From Pyrenula massariospora (taxonomy: Eukaryota; Ascomycota; Eurotiomycetes; Pyrenulales; Pyrenulaceae), in contig JAGFMI010000012.1 of the NCBI GenBank assembly GCA_021030905.1, positions 124,001 to 188,000 on the forward strand: 64,000 nucleotides of DNA, in the 5' to 3' direction. Positions 1 to 11,215 of the stretch are shown piece by piece. Made by a program: the position numbers and the translations under genes. Each line of letters starts with the position of its first letter. Within the stretch, counting starts at the first letter, position 1. Under the pieces are notes generated by a model. It made no database searches. It was not told the DNA's origin and saw nothing but the letters and a program-made list of their open reading frames with translations.

Positions 1-207
1 GGAGCCCAGATTTTGATTTCGCAACCCGCGGCCGCCGAGATCCGAAGCGTCGACCGTTTGCCGGAAATGACAACCGTGTATTTTTTAATTACCTCCCGAT
101 CTGTGCTATTTAAAGAACATAGGTTTCACTTTTTGATATCACGCTTTCCGAGCCAGGGTTCTGTTCAGATGATTTTCTCTTATTATGATACGATCCTGAC
201 CAAAATC
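1..207. other. 3' flank of SGNH hydrolase gene
   Basis: No coding signal is seen. This is A/T-moderate sequence downstream of the minus-strand hydrolase stop codon, probably 3' UTR and intergenic DNA. Confidence 0.5.
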
Positions 208-1812
208 TTACACAAATCCAACTACTCCCCCGGCGAACTCCTCGAAAATCTCCAACGGAAATTCGTTCGCAATCTTTTGATACCCTGCCACGTTCGGATG
301 CAAGTAATCGCCCGAGTTGTACAATGAGTTCAATTGGCTTGGCGTAGCAGGATCCGCCAAGATCTTGTCGAAGTCTACAATGGCATCAAACCTCCCACTC
401 GTCCTGATCCATTCATTGACTCGTTGCCTCGTCCGCTCCCTCTCTGGGTCAGAGTACGGCTGCTGAGCTGCTCCGCCTGGTGCACTAAACGGTGTGATGG
501 TAGCCGCAAACATTGGAATGCCTTGGGCGTGAACTCTGCTTATTATCTGCTCGTACGCAGCAATCACCGCGTCTCCGATAGCGGTCTGAGAAGCGACATC
601 CGCGGCAGCCGTGCCAATGTCATTGACTCCCTCGAAGATCATGGCATAGCGGACACCTGACTGAGAGAGCACATCACGATCGATGCGGGAGAGGGCATTG
701 GGACCAAGTCCGTCGGCGAGAATTCGGTTCCCGCCCGCCGCTTGGTTGAGGACAGAAATTGAGCGGGTCGTGGAGATGGTGGTGTTGGATTGCATGCGAG
801 CGAGGAGAAGATCAGGCCAGCGGTTGTTCGCGTTGTTGTCGCTTCCTCGTCCATCCGTAATACTGTCTCCCACGATCGCGAAGCCTCTATCTTCTAGAGG
901 CTCCCAGGCCTCGACAGCGCTCACAAAATACCTGGGACTCAATCAGTTCTATTCTGCATTCCATGAATCGACCACGCCTTTCGCAAACAGGATCCTTCAA
1001 CTGTAAACGAAATAAAAAATCACTTACCAATGAAGCGCCGACTGCGTAGTTGGACTCGTGATTGTCAAATTCCCATCATTTACGTGGTTTCCACTGATAA
1101 ACCAGCTAGTCGTTCGACTTCCCGGATGCCCCGTAACATCATTCGTCGTCTGTCCATCCGCCAGATACGCCGACACCGTAATCGTACTCTGTGCATCGAC
1201 AGGAAACTCAATTGGATCGCTCACCGCCAAGCTCATATCTGGAATATCCACACTGGGGTTGCCACTAAAAGTTACTGTCTTAAGAGTGGTGGGATCAATG
1301 GCGGAGGAGCCAGCGGAGCCATTGACGCCGCCGGCTGGAGGCAGAGCGATGGTTACGGAGGTCAGCGGGAGAGTAGATATACCGAAGGCATTGGAGAAGC
1401 GGAGGCGAAGGTAGGATGTCGTGCCGAGGGAGAGATGGAGCGTTTGTCGGACAGTGGCATCTTGGAACACTACACCACTACCGTTCTAAAGTAATGTAAA
1501 GCAGTCAGTGAATGCATATGTCGATACGCGTCTCTAGATCTCTTTCACAAAAGCTTTTCTCCCGCAGAAACCTTCCAGAGAGATAGCTGCACTTACGAAT
1601 GGTGCCGGAGGCAGATTCGCGGGCTCAACAAGCTGGGGCATTGCTGTCCAAGTATCAACCCAGTGGCCTGTGGTGTTGGCACCTGCTGCGGCCTGGCGCT
1701 TCAAGAGTCCATGTCGATGCTGCGGAGGTGACCGCGGAAGCGCTGTCGTAGACTGAAAATTGCATGCTAGAAAGAGAAACGAGAGAGCTGTTGCAAAGGA
1801 AGGAATATGCAT
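208..1812 (-). CDS. Secreted SGNH/GDSL-type esterase or lipase
   Basis: Three exons read on the minus strand: 1812-1597, 1485-1028 and 931-208. Both introns are GT-AG and the phases fit, giving 465 aa. The N-terminus begins MHIPSFATALSF and is a likely signal peptide, followed by a KR pair near residue 40 that could be a Kex2-type processing site. The second exon encodes a beta-rich domain (RQTLHLSLGTTSYLRLRFSN) like the jelly-roll domain that precedes the hydrolase fold in this family. The hydrolase domain carries GDSITDG (Ser248 nucleophile), GVNDIG (block III Asn) and DYLHPN near the C-terminus (Asp433, His436), so the SGNH catalytic set is complete. The likely role is extracellular deacylation of a carbohydrate or lipid ester. 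The substrate cannot be told from sequence. Confidence 0.9.
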
Positions 1813-2606
1813 CGTGAAATGTCCTTCCTCAAACCCAACGAATTGGCAATTACAGACCGAAGGAAAGAGGAAAATAAGAATATCTCCTACAGTAGCAATC
1901 ACAGCTGGCCAGAGGGGACACAGCTTTGGATTTTAATCCCATCCTACCTACCCACACCTGACAGGTAAATTTACCCTTCCGTTGACGATGATGTGCGCAA
2001 AATCTCATCTCCATTTGCGCGGAGACATGGGACCCTGGACAGTAAAAACCCATATCATGGGATGGAAGCGGGGATTAAGAGACAAGCTTTTAGATCTGGG
2101 GAATCGGCAGGGCTGTTGAGAGGATTTATCCACGAGCCCTGATGAAAGCTACGTATTTAGCCAGTCGGGAAAGCGGAGAGGTGGGCGAACCAGGCACACA
2201 TGCCTATTAAGGACTAGAGCTACCCGGAATGCACGCGTTGACGCGTGGGTCAGCTCAAAGTACTAGGAAATCGGAACATGAGCTTCTCGGCTCTCTAGAA
2301 ATGTGAAGCTTGCTATTTGAGGTTGAGAGCTTCTCTGTCTGTTGTGTAAGAAGAGAACTTGTCCATCATTTGAAAAAAATTGGACATTTTGAAGACACAC
2401 AAACGTGTGCTTTCAACTCAACCTATCTCTACCTCGCTTTCCATGCAGATAATGTAGCGGAGATTACACTTATGCTTCCGGCTCCTCAACAGCAGAATTA
2501 GAGCCCCTATGCTTCTTGACATGAACGTGGCCCGATAATTCTATGTACGTTTCTTGATTGCAATGCTCCTATCAAAACACGATACTCAGATGCTCTCCCC
2601 TGTTAG
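1813..2606. other. Intergenic: hydrolase promoter and sco1 3' side
   Basis: This stretch holds the promoter of the SGNH hydrolase (minus strand) and the downstream flank of sco1. Small open frames here have no domain character. No clear regulatory motif was recognised. Confidence 0.5.
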
Positions 2607-3755
2607 TCACCTTACAGCTGCCGGGCTCTTGCTCAAATCCGTATTCGACCCAAAAACCGGCCTCGTATCAAATGTCTTCCCCTCCCTCTTCCAGTCATTC
2701 AAATGACTTAACACAATTTTCGCTGCTGTCTCTGCTGAGTCTTGCCGTCCGATGCACTCCACAAAATCCCCCTCCGGATCCATGACATAAAAGTATATAC
2801 TATGATCCACTAAGTAGTCTTCTTCCCCTGGCTTTAGATCTGGCGGTGTCGAAAAGTAAACTCGGTATTGTTTACAGACGTTCTTGACCTGTTCGTATGT
2901 GCCTGTGAGGCCAAGAAGAGAAGGGTGGAATTCGGAGAGGTATGAGCGGAGGACAGGAGGTGAGTCCCGAGCGGGGTCGCAGGTTATGAAGATGGGCCGG
3001 AGGGTGTTTGGGGACTTTTCATGGACAAGGTCGATCATGCGGGAGAGCTTGTCGAGCTCGTCGGGACATATATCGGGACAATTTGTGAAACCAAAGTAGA
3101 TCTAGCAGAAAGGATATTGATGAGCAAGCGCTGTCAAATGATACATCATGCAGGATACAGCACAAGGATCTCCCAGAGTTCGTCAAGCCAGATATGCTCC
3201 AAAATGTTATTCTTGGACTCACCAAATTATACTTCCCCTTCAGCTCCTCCTCTGTAAAAATATTTCCATCCAAATCCCTCAACTCAAACTTGCCTCCAAC
3301 CTTCGGCTTCCCGTACCCTTTACTCATTTCCACAACCTTCTTCCTCCCTATTCGTGCCTTCTCATACCGGAAATAGAATATCATTGCCAATCCGACACCG
3401 CAGAAGAGGGCCGCTGCTTTGAGTGAGAAAACCTGCGATCTCAAGGCTTAGACCATGGGTAGATACCGCGGAAAAGAATACGCACACCGGTGCGGTTCCA
3501 TATTTGAGTTTTGAGGGATCTGATGTGACGAGGCGAAGACAAATGGAAGGAGCGTGAGGCTTGGATTCGTGGTCTGGAGTTAAGGCGGCGGCATTCGCTG
3601 GATATGGGACGACAGCTTTGGAGGTGATGGACGGCGGAGAAATTGCGGGTCAAGATAGGAGTTGTGTCAAAGGTCTTCGCGAGATAAGGCGTTTGTGTGG
3701 TCTGGCTGACAGCCCGCCGGGCTAATTGCAAGATATTCTTGCTTGACGCGGACAT
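2607..3755 (-). CDS. sco1: SCO1 copper chaperone for cytochrome c oxidase
   Basis: Three exons: 3755-3486, 3432-3223 and 3101-2607. All junctions are phase 0 and the product is 324 aa. The first 90 residues are Arg/Ser-rich and acid-poor, as expected for a mitochondrial presequence. A single membrane segment lies around residues 95-111, followed by RYEKARIGRKK. The thioredoxin-like domain contains the copper ligands CPDIC (Cys168, Cys172) and the distal His260 in LVDHSIYF, so all three Cu ligands are present. SCO1 acts in the inner mitochondrial membrane and delivers copper to the CuA site of Cox2. The length is normal for fungi and nothing is missing. The first junction joins RTG to VFSLKAAALF, which is the conserved fungal context. 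Confidence 0.96.
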
Positions 3756-4326
3756 TTTGCGGCGCTTGGGAAGGACGAGATCCGGGCATGTAGAGCTTGT
3801 CCCAAGACCAAATCTTTCATGACGCTAAGCATTTTCCCCGCGGGCTATCTTCGGCCAAAATCGAGTGCAACTATGGAACAGCCCCGACAGCGTCGGCCTT
3901 CTAGCAATATGAAAAAAAGGAAAAAGGACCCTTGTCTAGCAATACCAATACTTTCTGCACGCCTAAGCACGGAAACAAATGCGAGAATTGGAACATTTAC
4001 ACTGTGTACGTTTGGCTACTCGACAGCGTTCCCTAATTTGAGAAGCTCCCCAAGCTACATGCTCATATGGCCTTTCGCCACGATCATACTATATTTATCG
4101 GGACCTTTCTAATTTAGGGTGACAGATTCAACGGAAGATTGCAAGTCATTGTCAAGTTAGCAGTGAACTTTTGCAACGACTCAATGCTCTCTATAAGCGC
4201 TGAAAGGGGTATCTAGAAATTCTCACAACAAATTGAAATGATGGCACATAGATCAGAGAATTGTAGTATCGAACACGATCACCCGCCCATCACAAAGACA
4301 GGTACCGGCGCTCTGTCATTCGATTC
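3756..4326. other. Intergenic between sco1 and the telobox gene
   Basis: This is the sco1 promoter side plus the 3' flank of the minus-strand telobox gene. Open frames here are short and unrecognisable. Confidence 0.5.
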
Positions 4327-7042
4327 TCATTGCTGGGGAATCTCATGCCGTGCTGCAGAGCCATCCTCCGGAATCCCCTGCTGCGCCAGCCTCTCCCTCT
4401 CCGTTCGTTTTAAAGGAATTCTGTTGAAGTTATGTGGTAGGGTAATGTAGCCCCTGAAAGTGACACATGTTAGATTGTAGATTAGATGATAGCAGGAATG
4501 CGCCGGATGATGGCGATAAGTTGACATACTGTAAATAGTCCATTTTCATATTCCTTGCTTTATCCTTCAGCGCGACCTGATTCCTGCCCTCCAATCTGGA
4601 TCCATCCTCATGGTCCTCGTCGAGACGCTTTAACGTTGACCAACTAGACCCGTGCTTTTCAATCAATTCGATTAAACGGGTCGTCTCGTCAGCGTCCCAG
4701 GGACGGCGATGCTGGACTTTGGGCATCGCGGCGAGACGGCGTTCGAGGTTGGCGAGACCATTTGCGACAACATAAACTTCGGCTTGAGAACGGGCGGTGC
4801 TTGCTGGAGGGCTGGCTTGGGTTGTAGTTATAGTTTGGCTGCGATTCGAGGGTTGAGATGCGTCAGGTAGTCGGTTGAACGAGGGACGATTGGCTGCTTG
4901 GGAGGCGGAAAGTGCTGCTTGGAGTTGGTTGGAAGCATCTTGAGATACATTACTATCATCGTCGTCTCCCATTGGAGGGACAATGAACTGTGGGCCATCA
5001 CTTGCAACCGACTCGGAGACTTGCGTTCGAGTATTATCTCGAGCGGAACCCTGCTTCCTTCCCCTGGGTCTCCGAGCAGCGGATGACGCCTTGCTCGTCG
5101 TCCTACGTGTCTCGCGAACGGCCGCTTTGCGCTTTCCACCTTTGCCTGTATTACGCTGGTCTTCTTCAAAGTCATCCTCTTCTGATTTTTCCACTTCCTG
5201 CGGTCGCTTTCGTTTGTTTGCGGGTCCAGGACGTGGGGTCTCTTCCTCACTGTCGCTTGATGAAACTTGATGCGCTCCAGGTTGTGCATCAATAAATCTC
5301 TTTTTGGGCCGAGCCACGGTATCATTCGGAATGTTCTCTTTGTTTCCCTGTCTCTTCTCTGCATCGTACCGTGTCAAGAAATCCTGGGTGACCATTCTCT
5401 GTTGTTGTGACGGCTGAGGTTTTTGGTGGTGTGGTGATCGCTGAGCTTGGGCTGAAGGTGGTGCCTGAAATGGATTTTCCGTTGTCGGCGAGGATTGGTT
5501 CGGCCGTCGACTGTGGCTTCCGATCTCTTGGGTTTTACCTTGAGTAGTGGTTTGAGCAGCATCTAGGTTGGCAGCATTAGACACGCTAGACCGCCGTCGC
5601 ATCTGCATAATCCAGCTCTGTCTTTCGCGAGCACTCATCTGCGGCTTCATAGCCCAAGTTTTGTCATTACTCAGTCTTTCCTTTATACTGTGCCGAACAG
5701 CATCAGCGGTATGACTGGCAATCTGTTCGTTGAGCTCAGCCGTTCGCCGTTGAGCCCATGAGCACAGCTTGTACAAAAACCCAGCCCAGGGAAATTCCGA
5801 ATCAAGTCCTTCTACATCGATATCTGAGGAGCTCCAATATCCCATAATTCGATCAAAAATCTCGCCAGCAGCTGAGTGATACTGTGTCGGTAATGTGCCA
5901 TCTGAACGTCTCAGCGCCCATGACGTGAAACCATCTTTAGAATGCGGAGGGAAGCCTTGTGGAGTATGGTCACCGTCAGGAACAAAGAAAACATCGTTCA
6001 AGACGTTGTTAGAGTCTCCAACAGTAAGAGCGGCGTTTTCCTGATCAGCGAGCCAACAGATGAGACTTTGTACCCTAATCTCCAATGCAAGAGAGAAGGT
6101 TTCTTGGACCAGAGCACTGTCTCCAAGCTTTGATGGTGATTCAGAGAGATCTGACAAGAAGGGAGTTGGAAAATTGTAGAGTAGTGCTCCTAGATAGCTT
6201 CTCGCATCTCGATCTTCCCTAACTACCGGAATTAGAGCGCTTGTGAGCTCAGCGATATTTGCCAGATGTAAAATATTGTCAGCACGCCACGCGCCATCAC
6301 CAACTTCGGTCCATTGTTTGACCTCGAGCATTGCGCGCATAGCAAAGCTGATATCGACGAATGGACCTGAAGGTCTGAAATAGGTCAATTCTTGCTCGAA
6401 TCTATCTCTTTGCCCTCTGAAAATTTTCGCTGCTCTGGTGTTTGCAGTTCTCAGATCATCCTGAAGCTCTATCATTTCTTCTTCGGAGTCGACTTTGGAG
6501 AAGTCAAGAAGCGTGGCGGAGAGATGATGTAGTGATGTTAAGTCATCTACCATCTTTGTCCCATCAATCTCGTCTAACTCGAGCTGAGACTGAGGTATAG
6601 TCGAAGGCGGGATACCGGCAAAGGAGGATGCCTGGTCTATATGCTTAGGGATATTGTTGTTTTCTTCGTTCCCTCCAGCTCCCGGGAGTTCTGGATACGT
6701 AACATCTTGTTGGTCTTCGTCGACAACAGACAGGTCTATCAGATCGGATCAGCAATGGATTCTCACAACAAAAGAACGTGAAAGACAGCTCCAGGGTCGA
6801 AGCAAATGAGCAGCGCAATGGCCGGCGAAATGCATACCTTGCTTCTCCGCCCCTTTGGCCCTCCTCTTTGATTTTCGCGTCGCTCCGCCCGCGCTTTCAG
6901 CGCTTGCACCTCTCGAAGACCGTGCATCACCGCTGTCATCAGCGCCTCTGCTTTCGCTTCTCGTGGATCGTGTTGCTCTCGTTGGGCGGCCTTTAGTGAG
7001 GGATACTGGCATGCTCCGCCTGTTTGCGGACCTTGGAGGCAT
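4327..7042 (-). CDS. Telobox Myb protein, TRF/Taz1/Tbf1-like
   Basis: Three exons: 7042-6838, 6735-4530 and 4453-4327; 845 aa. The N-terminus (about 70 residues) is basic and Ser/Arg-rich. An all-helical region of roughly residues 130-400 has the place and look of a TRF homology (dimerisation) domain; this is inferred from position and pattern. A long disordered middle part is rich in Ser, Gln and Lys and has bipartite basic clusters that could serve as nuclear signals. The C-terminus has a single Myb repeat (RRPWDADETTRLIELIEKHG) whose third helix carries the telobox signature VALKDKARNMK at about residues 789-799. Proteins of this type bind TTAGGG repeats at telomeres or in promoters. An inverted telomeric repeat lies about 100 bp upstream of this start codon. 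Which of Taz1 or Tbf1 is the true orthologue is not settled here. Confidence 0.88.
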
Positions 7043-8323
7043 TATAGATGCGCGCTGGTCAACGCTTGAAGGCCTTGAAGGAGCCTCAGCATGTATAATG
7101 AGGCCGAACGCAACGTAAAATCTTGAATAGCAGGTGTTTACCTCTAACCCCAGGGTTAGGGTTGTTGTCCTAGAGATGCGGGGCCGGCCGGAAAGGTGTT
7201 AGCGCGTTACTTTACCATGTCACTCAAAGCCGCGTTGCAATATCAAATGATTCTTGACTGTGCTTGAATACTGATTGCGGATCACCATTGACATTGCTAG
7301 AACGGCAAAGATCTTACTGCAGTGAATGTCCACGACACAGCTGTTAGACTTCATCCAGCAGAAGCCCACCAAGCGGTCTAAGACGTCTATACCACGAACG
7401 AGCCGGCTACCATGAGCTTCGAAGTTGCTCTGCATAAACTCTTGGGGGCTCGACGTACTGAAACTTAGTATGACTATCACCGTGAAAAGTGTTTTCCCAT
7501 CAAGCATGGCCATTCGACGTTTTGCCTTTTCCAATCTTCCTTCAATCACCTCGAAAATAGTATCATTTCAATTATGACCTCTTCTCTCTGCTCGAAAATA
7601 ATCTACCCAACTTTAACGTAGTCGTTATTTTCTTGCTCCCAATTGTATACTCCAATAAACACACCTCCTCCTGCCGGAGAAAAAGAGCGAGGCTATCGAA
7701 GCCATCCCCTATAACCTTATGGAAGGAAGACATCAAAATAACGCCGCCAAAGAAGAACTCACCTACAACACCGAAGTTTCCTGTATCCACGCTAAAATGG
7801 GACAAACGATACGACGAGAAACTACCGCCTATGTGGCTAGGATCGCGGACTTTCGGGCACGCGATATGACATCTGGAGTGTGCATTGAAAGTAAGGGTGA
7901 CAGTGACATCGACAATGACAAAGATGCTTGACCTCGGGACAAGGGCCGATCTTTTCTGGGGATGAAATAATAATGAGCCTTGGTGGCGGCTTATACTTGA
8001 CTAGATTGTCATTCAAATGTAATCCCAGGCCAAGAGCCGAGTTCTTCTAGGGAACTTAGTCTCTGATGGTTCTGAATAAGCCTCTTCATCCAAGAAGATT
8101 AGTAAACGGGAAGAACCAAAATTGTCCGATACTTGTATACATGCATCAATGGACGGCATCCACCATTCAGGGCACAATCCCAGATGACGCGTCTTCTACG
8201 CTGCGGTATTTCGCCTTAAGAGACCTAACTCTAAAGTCCAAGCAACAGACATCTCAACCACGCTGCTGATACCAGATACTAAGAATCCCGAAATTCGTCC
8301 CAACCCCCCTCCCCCCTCCCCCC
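7043..8323. other. Intergenic: telobox-gene promoter and gene-free DNA
   Basis: It holds the telobox-gene promoter, including an inverted telomere repeat at 7144-7163, then about 1.1 kb without a supportable gene. A C/T-only tract lies at 8304-8325, just past the alpha-galactosidase stop. Confidence 0.5.
7144..7163. promoter_or_regulatory. Inverted telomeric repeat (CTAACCC-CA-GGGTTAG)
   Basis: CTAACCC at 7144-7150 and GGGTTAG at 7153-7159 form a perfect inverted repeat with a 2-nt spacer. The right arm continues to GGGTTAGGGTT. It sits 102 bp upstream of the start codon of a gene encoding a telobox Myb protein, the family that binds this sequence. The sequence is seen directly; a role as an autoregulatory site is inference. 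Confidence 0.6.
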
Positions 8324-9949
8324 TTAACACCCCTCCTCAACCCAAACCCCCGCCGTATCATGCCCCTCCACCCCCACCGTCCACGCCCCCTCCACACACC
8401 CCAAACTCTCCCCACTCCAAACATCCGTCAAATTGTACATCCCGCCCCCCTCCAGCCCGGGCACCTCCCCCCAATCCGCCGTCTTGTTCGCCGTCCCATT
8501 CTCCGTATTAAACATGAGCACCAGCGTCGCCCCGCTCGACGCCGTCCCGGCGTAGTACTCGGCCGGCCAGGCGGGGTCCCACGTCCAGTCCGGGTTGTGG
8601 CCCCATTTGTAGGCGCGGGCGGGCTCGCCGAGCAAGGGGTCCTGGGAGAAGGATAGGAGGTAGGGATTTTTCAATATGGCGAGGGATGCGTCGTCTAACG
8701 TGCTCAGATCCGTGCCGATGATCAGGGGCGATTTGAGGGCGGCCCAGAGGGCGAAGTGGGAGCGGGATTCTGCGAGCGACAGGCCGTTGCCGAGCTCGAG
8801 CATGTCCATGTCCGCGTGCGACCAGAATCCCGTGTAGTCGCTGAGGAAGGTGGCCAGGTTGAGGATCTTGAGCACGCGGTCCCACGTCGGCTGGATGTCG
8901 CCGGACATGCGGTACGAGTTGCCGGTCGCGTTCGCCCAGGTTTGGACGTCGGCGTGCCCCCATTCGCACAGGCTGTAGAGGATCGTGCGGTTCTGCTGGA
9001 GCAGGGCGTCGCGCATGGCGGCGTAGCGGTCGGCGGTTGGGGAGGTGGACCAGTCGTAGCCGTCTGGGGCGAGAGGGGGGCTTGGAGGATCTGGGTTGGA
9101 GGGGCAGGTGCCGTTTACGTAGGAGTCTGGGGGCCATTCGCCGTCGTCGGGGTCGGCGATGCAGTAGGAGTAAGGGTCGGTGAGGTTGGAGGGGACGTTG
9201 CAGTTGTCGTATTTGAGGTAGTCGATGGACCAGGCCGCGAAGGTAGAGGCGTCGAGGAGCTCGTGGTTGATGGAGGCCGGGTAGCCTGCGCAGGTTTCTG
9301 TTCCGGCGGACTGGGGGAAAATTAGCTGGTGAATTGGGGATGGTAACGATTGATTGCTGTGGGTGGAAGCATAGACTTTAAAGCTTGAAATTAGGTACAT
9401 CGAGACTGGCCAGGTCTGGATGGGGGCATGTCCAACAACGGAGGCCACTGTGGCTCGAAAGCAACGTTTAACTAGTAAAACAAAGGTCAAGAAGAAAGAT
9501 AATCCTCACACTATAGATTCCAATCTTCAGCCCAAGGTCATGTATCTTTGCCGCAAGCCCATCGATGCCGTCCGGAAATGTCGTCGGGTCCGGAACAATC
9601 TGCCCAGTGACATTATCCCGGCCATCCTTTACAGACCAGCAATCATCAACTGTAAACATCTCAGAATAACTCAGGAAGGTTAAATGTGTGTTATACTGTT
9701 AACATATTCATATCCAACATCCTTAAGGCCGAGGCTGGCCAAGGAGTTGGCAGCAGACAGAATCTTATCCTGATCAACGTCGCAGTGGTAGGCATTCCAG
9801 GAGTTCCAGCCTAGAGCTGGCAGTTTGCCCTTTCTCGATTAGTTACAACAAAGTTCGTAGGGAGGCGATATGCTTACGACATCGTCAGGCAGCACAAGGC
9901 CTACCGTTGTTGATGCTAGAAATAGAAGAAGAGAGATGACTGGCCGCAT
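8324..9949 (-). CDS. GH27 alpha-galactosidase, secreted
   Basis: Four exons: 9949-9878, 9829-9697, 9649-9510 and 9310-8324. Phases close exactly and the protein is 443 aa, typical of AglB-like fungal enzymes. The start [17 protein letters not shown] is a signal peptide. GH27 landmarks are LGWNSWNAY near residue 30, [10 protein letters not shown], the nucleophile in YLKYDNC (Asp150), LCEWG and the acid/base Asp at about 253 in RMSGDI. Several NxT/S sites suggest N-glycosylation. The enzyme removes terminal alpha-1,6-galactose from galacto-oligosaccharides and galactomannan outside the cell. The third intron (9509-9311, 199 nt) is longer than its neighbours but joins GIYS to SAGTETC, the conserved context. 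The coding part is markedly GC-rich, and long antisense frames across it are shadows. Confidence 0.93.
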
Positions 9950-11215
9950 TGTGGTAGACTGCAGATAAAACGAAGGAATGGGGTAGAGTAACTCTGAAAA
10001 ATGGGCGATACCCTCAACAAAGCCTCAGTCGCACTCTCGAGGAAGGTGCCACTGGGTAAAGAAGGTGAACATGGGGATTTCAGGCACCTTTATTTCTTTA
10101 CATAAGAAATGTTCCGGTCTCATGCATTTTCTGGGCCCCAACGAGAGACATTCACTCGGCTGAAACGTGCCCGGCATCATCTGTATGCTACATACATCCA
10201 TCAATGAGAGCTGGAAGCCCCGAGGGGATGCGACCTGTTGAGCTGTTTTGGTAGTCCCGTAGACCCGCGGTGCTGCACGAGAATACGGTACAAGGATAGT
10301 AGAGTTTCCTGATGCGGCGAGATTTACGCACTTTGCTCTAGGATAGGGGAGACTAGAGGGAAGATCATTTGCTGGGGTTTATGCGGGGTCACCATATGCG
10401 AGTGATGAAGGTGGAAAAGTCAATGTAACGTTCGAGAACTTTCAGGTGGAGCTTGAAGTTGGCATGTGGAAACGAAAAACGTGGAGCAACCTGCACGTGA
10501 ATGCCACTGAAAAGTAATAAATGAGCAGTTGAAAGCCGCTCAAATTGGCCATCTACCTTGTTCATCTCGCATGGTGAGCATCAAGTACCTCATGTGTTTG
10601 AAGGCTTCAAAACGATCACGATCTGAGGTCTTTGCCATCACCGGGACGCTTAGCGGGAGAAATCGTGGTACTCCTTACCCCGATTATTAGCCGGCGAAGG
10701 GCAGTCTCGACTCTTACCGTGATCTTATGAAGTCTCTCTAAATGCCTAGTAAGTCCTGTCGTAAAAGCCCGACCTAGAAACCATAGATTCGACAGCGGTC
10801 ATGCCTATGGGACTTTTTCTGGTGCAGACTAAAAAAATCATTATATATTTTCTTACGTACGCCTTACCTTGCGTCACGCCACTTGGTTAACCTGCGACAA
10901 TACAGGTGATTAATGGGCCCTGCACTGGTTACAGTCGTAATTCAGGTATTACTACCAAACAACAGGTGAGCGGAGAATCAGCTCTGGAGCTTTAGTTCAC
11001 TAGCTTTATTGCATCTTCTAGGTGTTCTGGGGTTTCTGTACTGTACGCTCATTGTGTGCGAACATAATTAAAAAGGAAGTACTACCTCAGCGAACCCTCC
11101 AACGCCTAGGGTATCATTAACCAAACCACGCTTTACCGCGGGAACATGCGCTTGTAGTGTTCTGAAGACCGAAAAGGAATCGAGGGGAGACTTTTGCCGA
11201 TTCATCGAATGGCGT
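9950..11215. other. Intergenic 1.27 kb upstream of GH27 gene
   Basis: No gene could be supported. The part near 9950-10100 is the promoter of the alpha-galactosidase. A 15-bp word at 10680-10694 recurs at 23363-23377 (see repeats). Confidence 0.5.
10680..10694. repeat. Dispersed 15-mer, copy 1
   Basis: The word CCGATTATTAGCCGG is identical to 23363-23377, and looser similarity continues for about 20 bp on the right. Both copies are intergenic, so a worn mobile-element or MITE fragment is possible. Confidence 0.4.

Noticed and set aside
7220-7549. 109-codon minus-strand frame with a hydrophobic segment, faintly like the end of a CorA-type transporter
   Set aside because: Resemblance is only compositional. 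Flanking frames do not join by credible splice sites.
8508-9137. 209-codon frame on the same strand as GH27
   Set aside because: Alternative frame within the GH27 exon, Arg/Pro-rich as expected for a shifted GC-rich frame.
8756-9325. 189-codon plus-strand frame
   Set aside because: Antisense shadow of the GC-rich alpha-galactosidase exon, with low-complexity Val/Gly/Arg composition.
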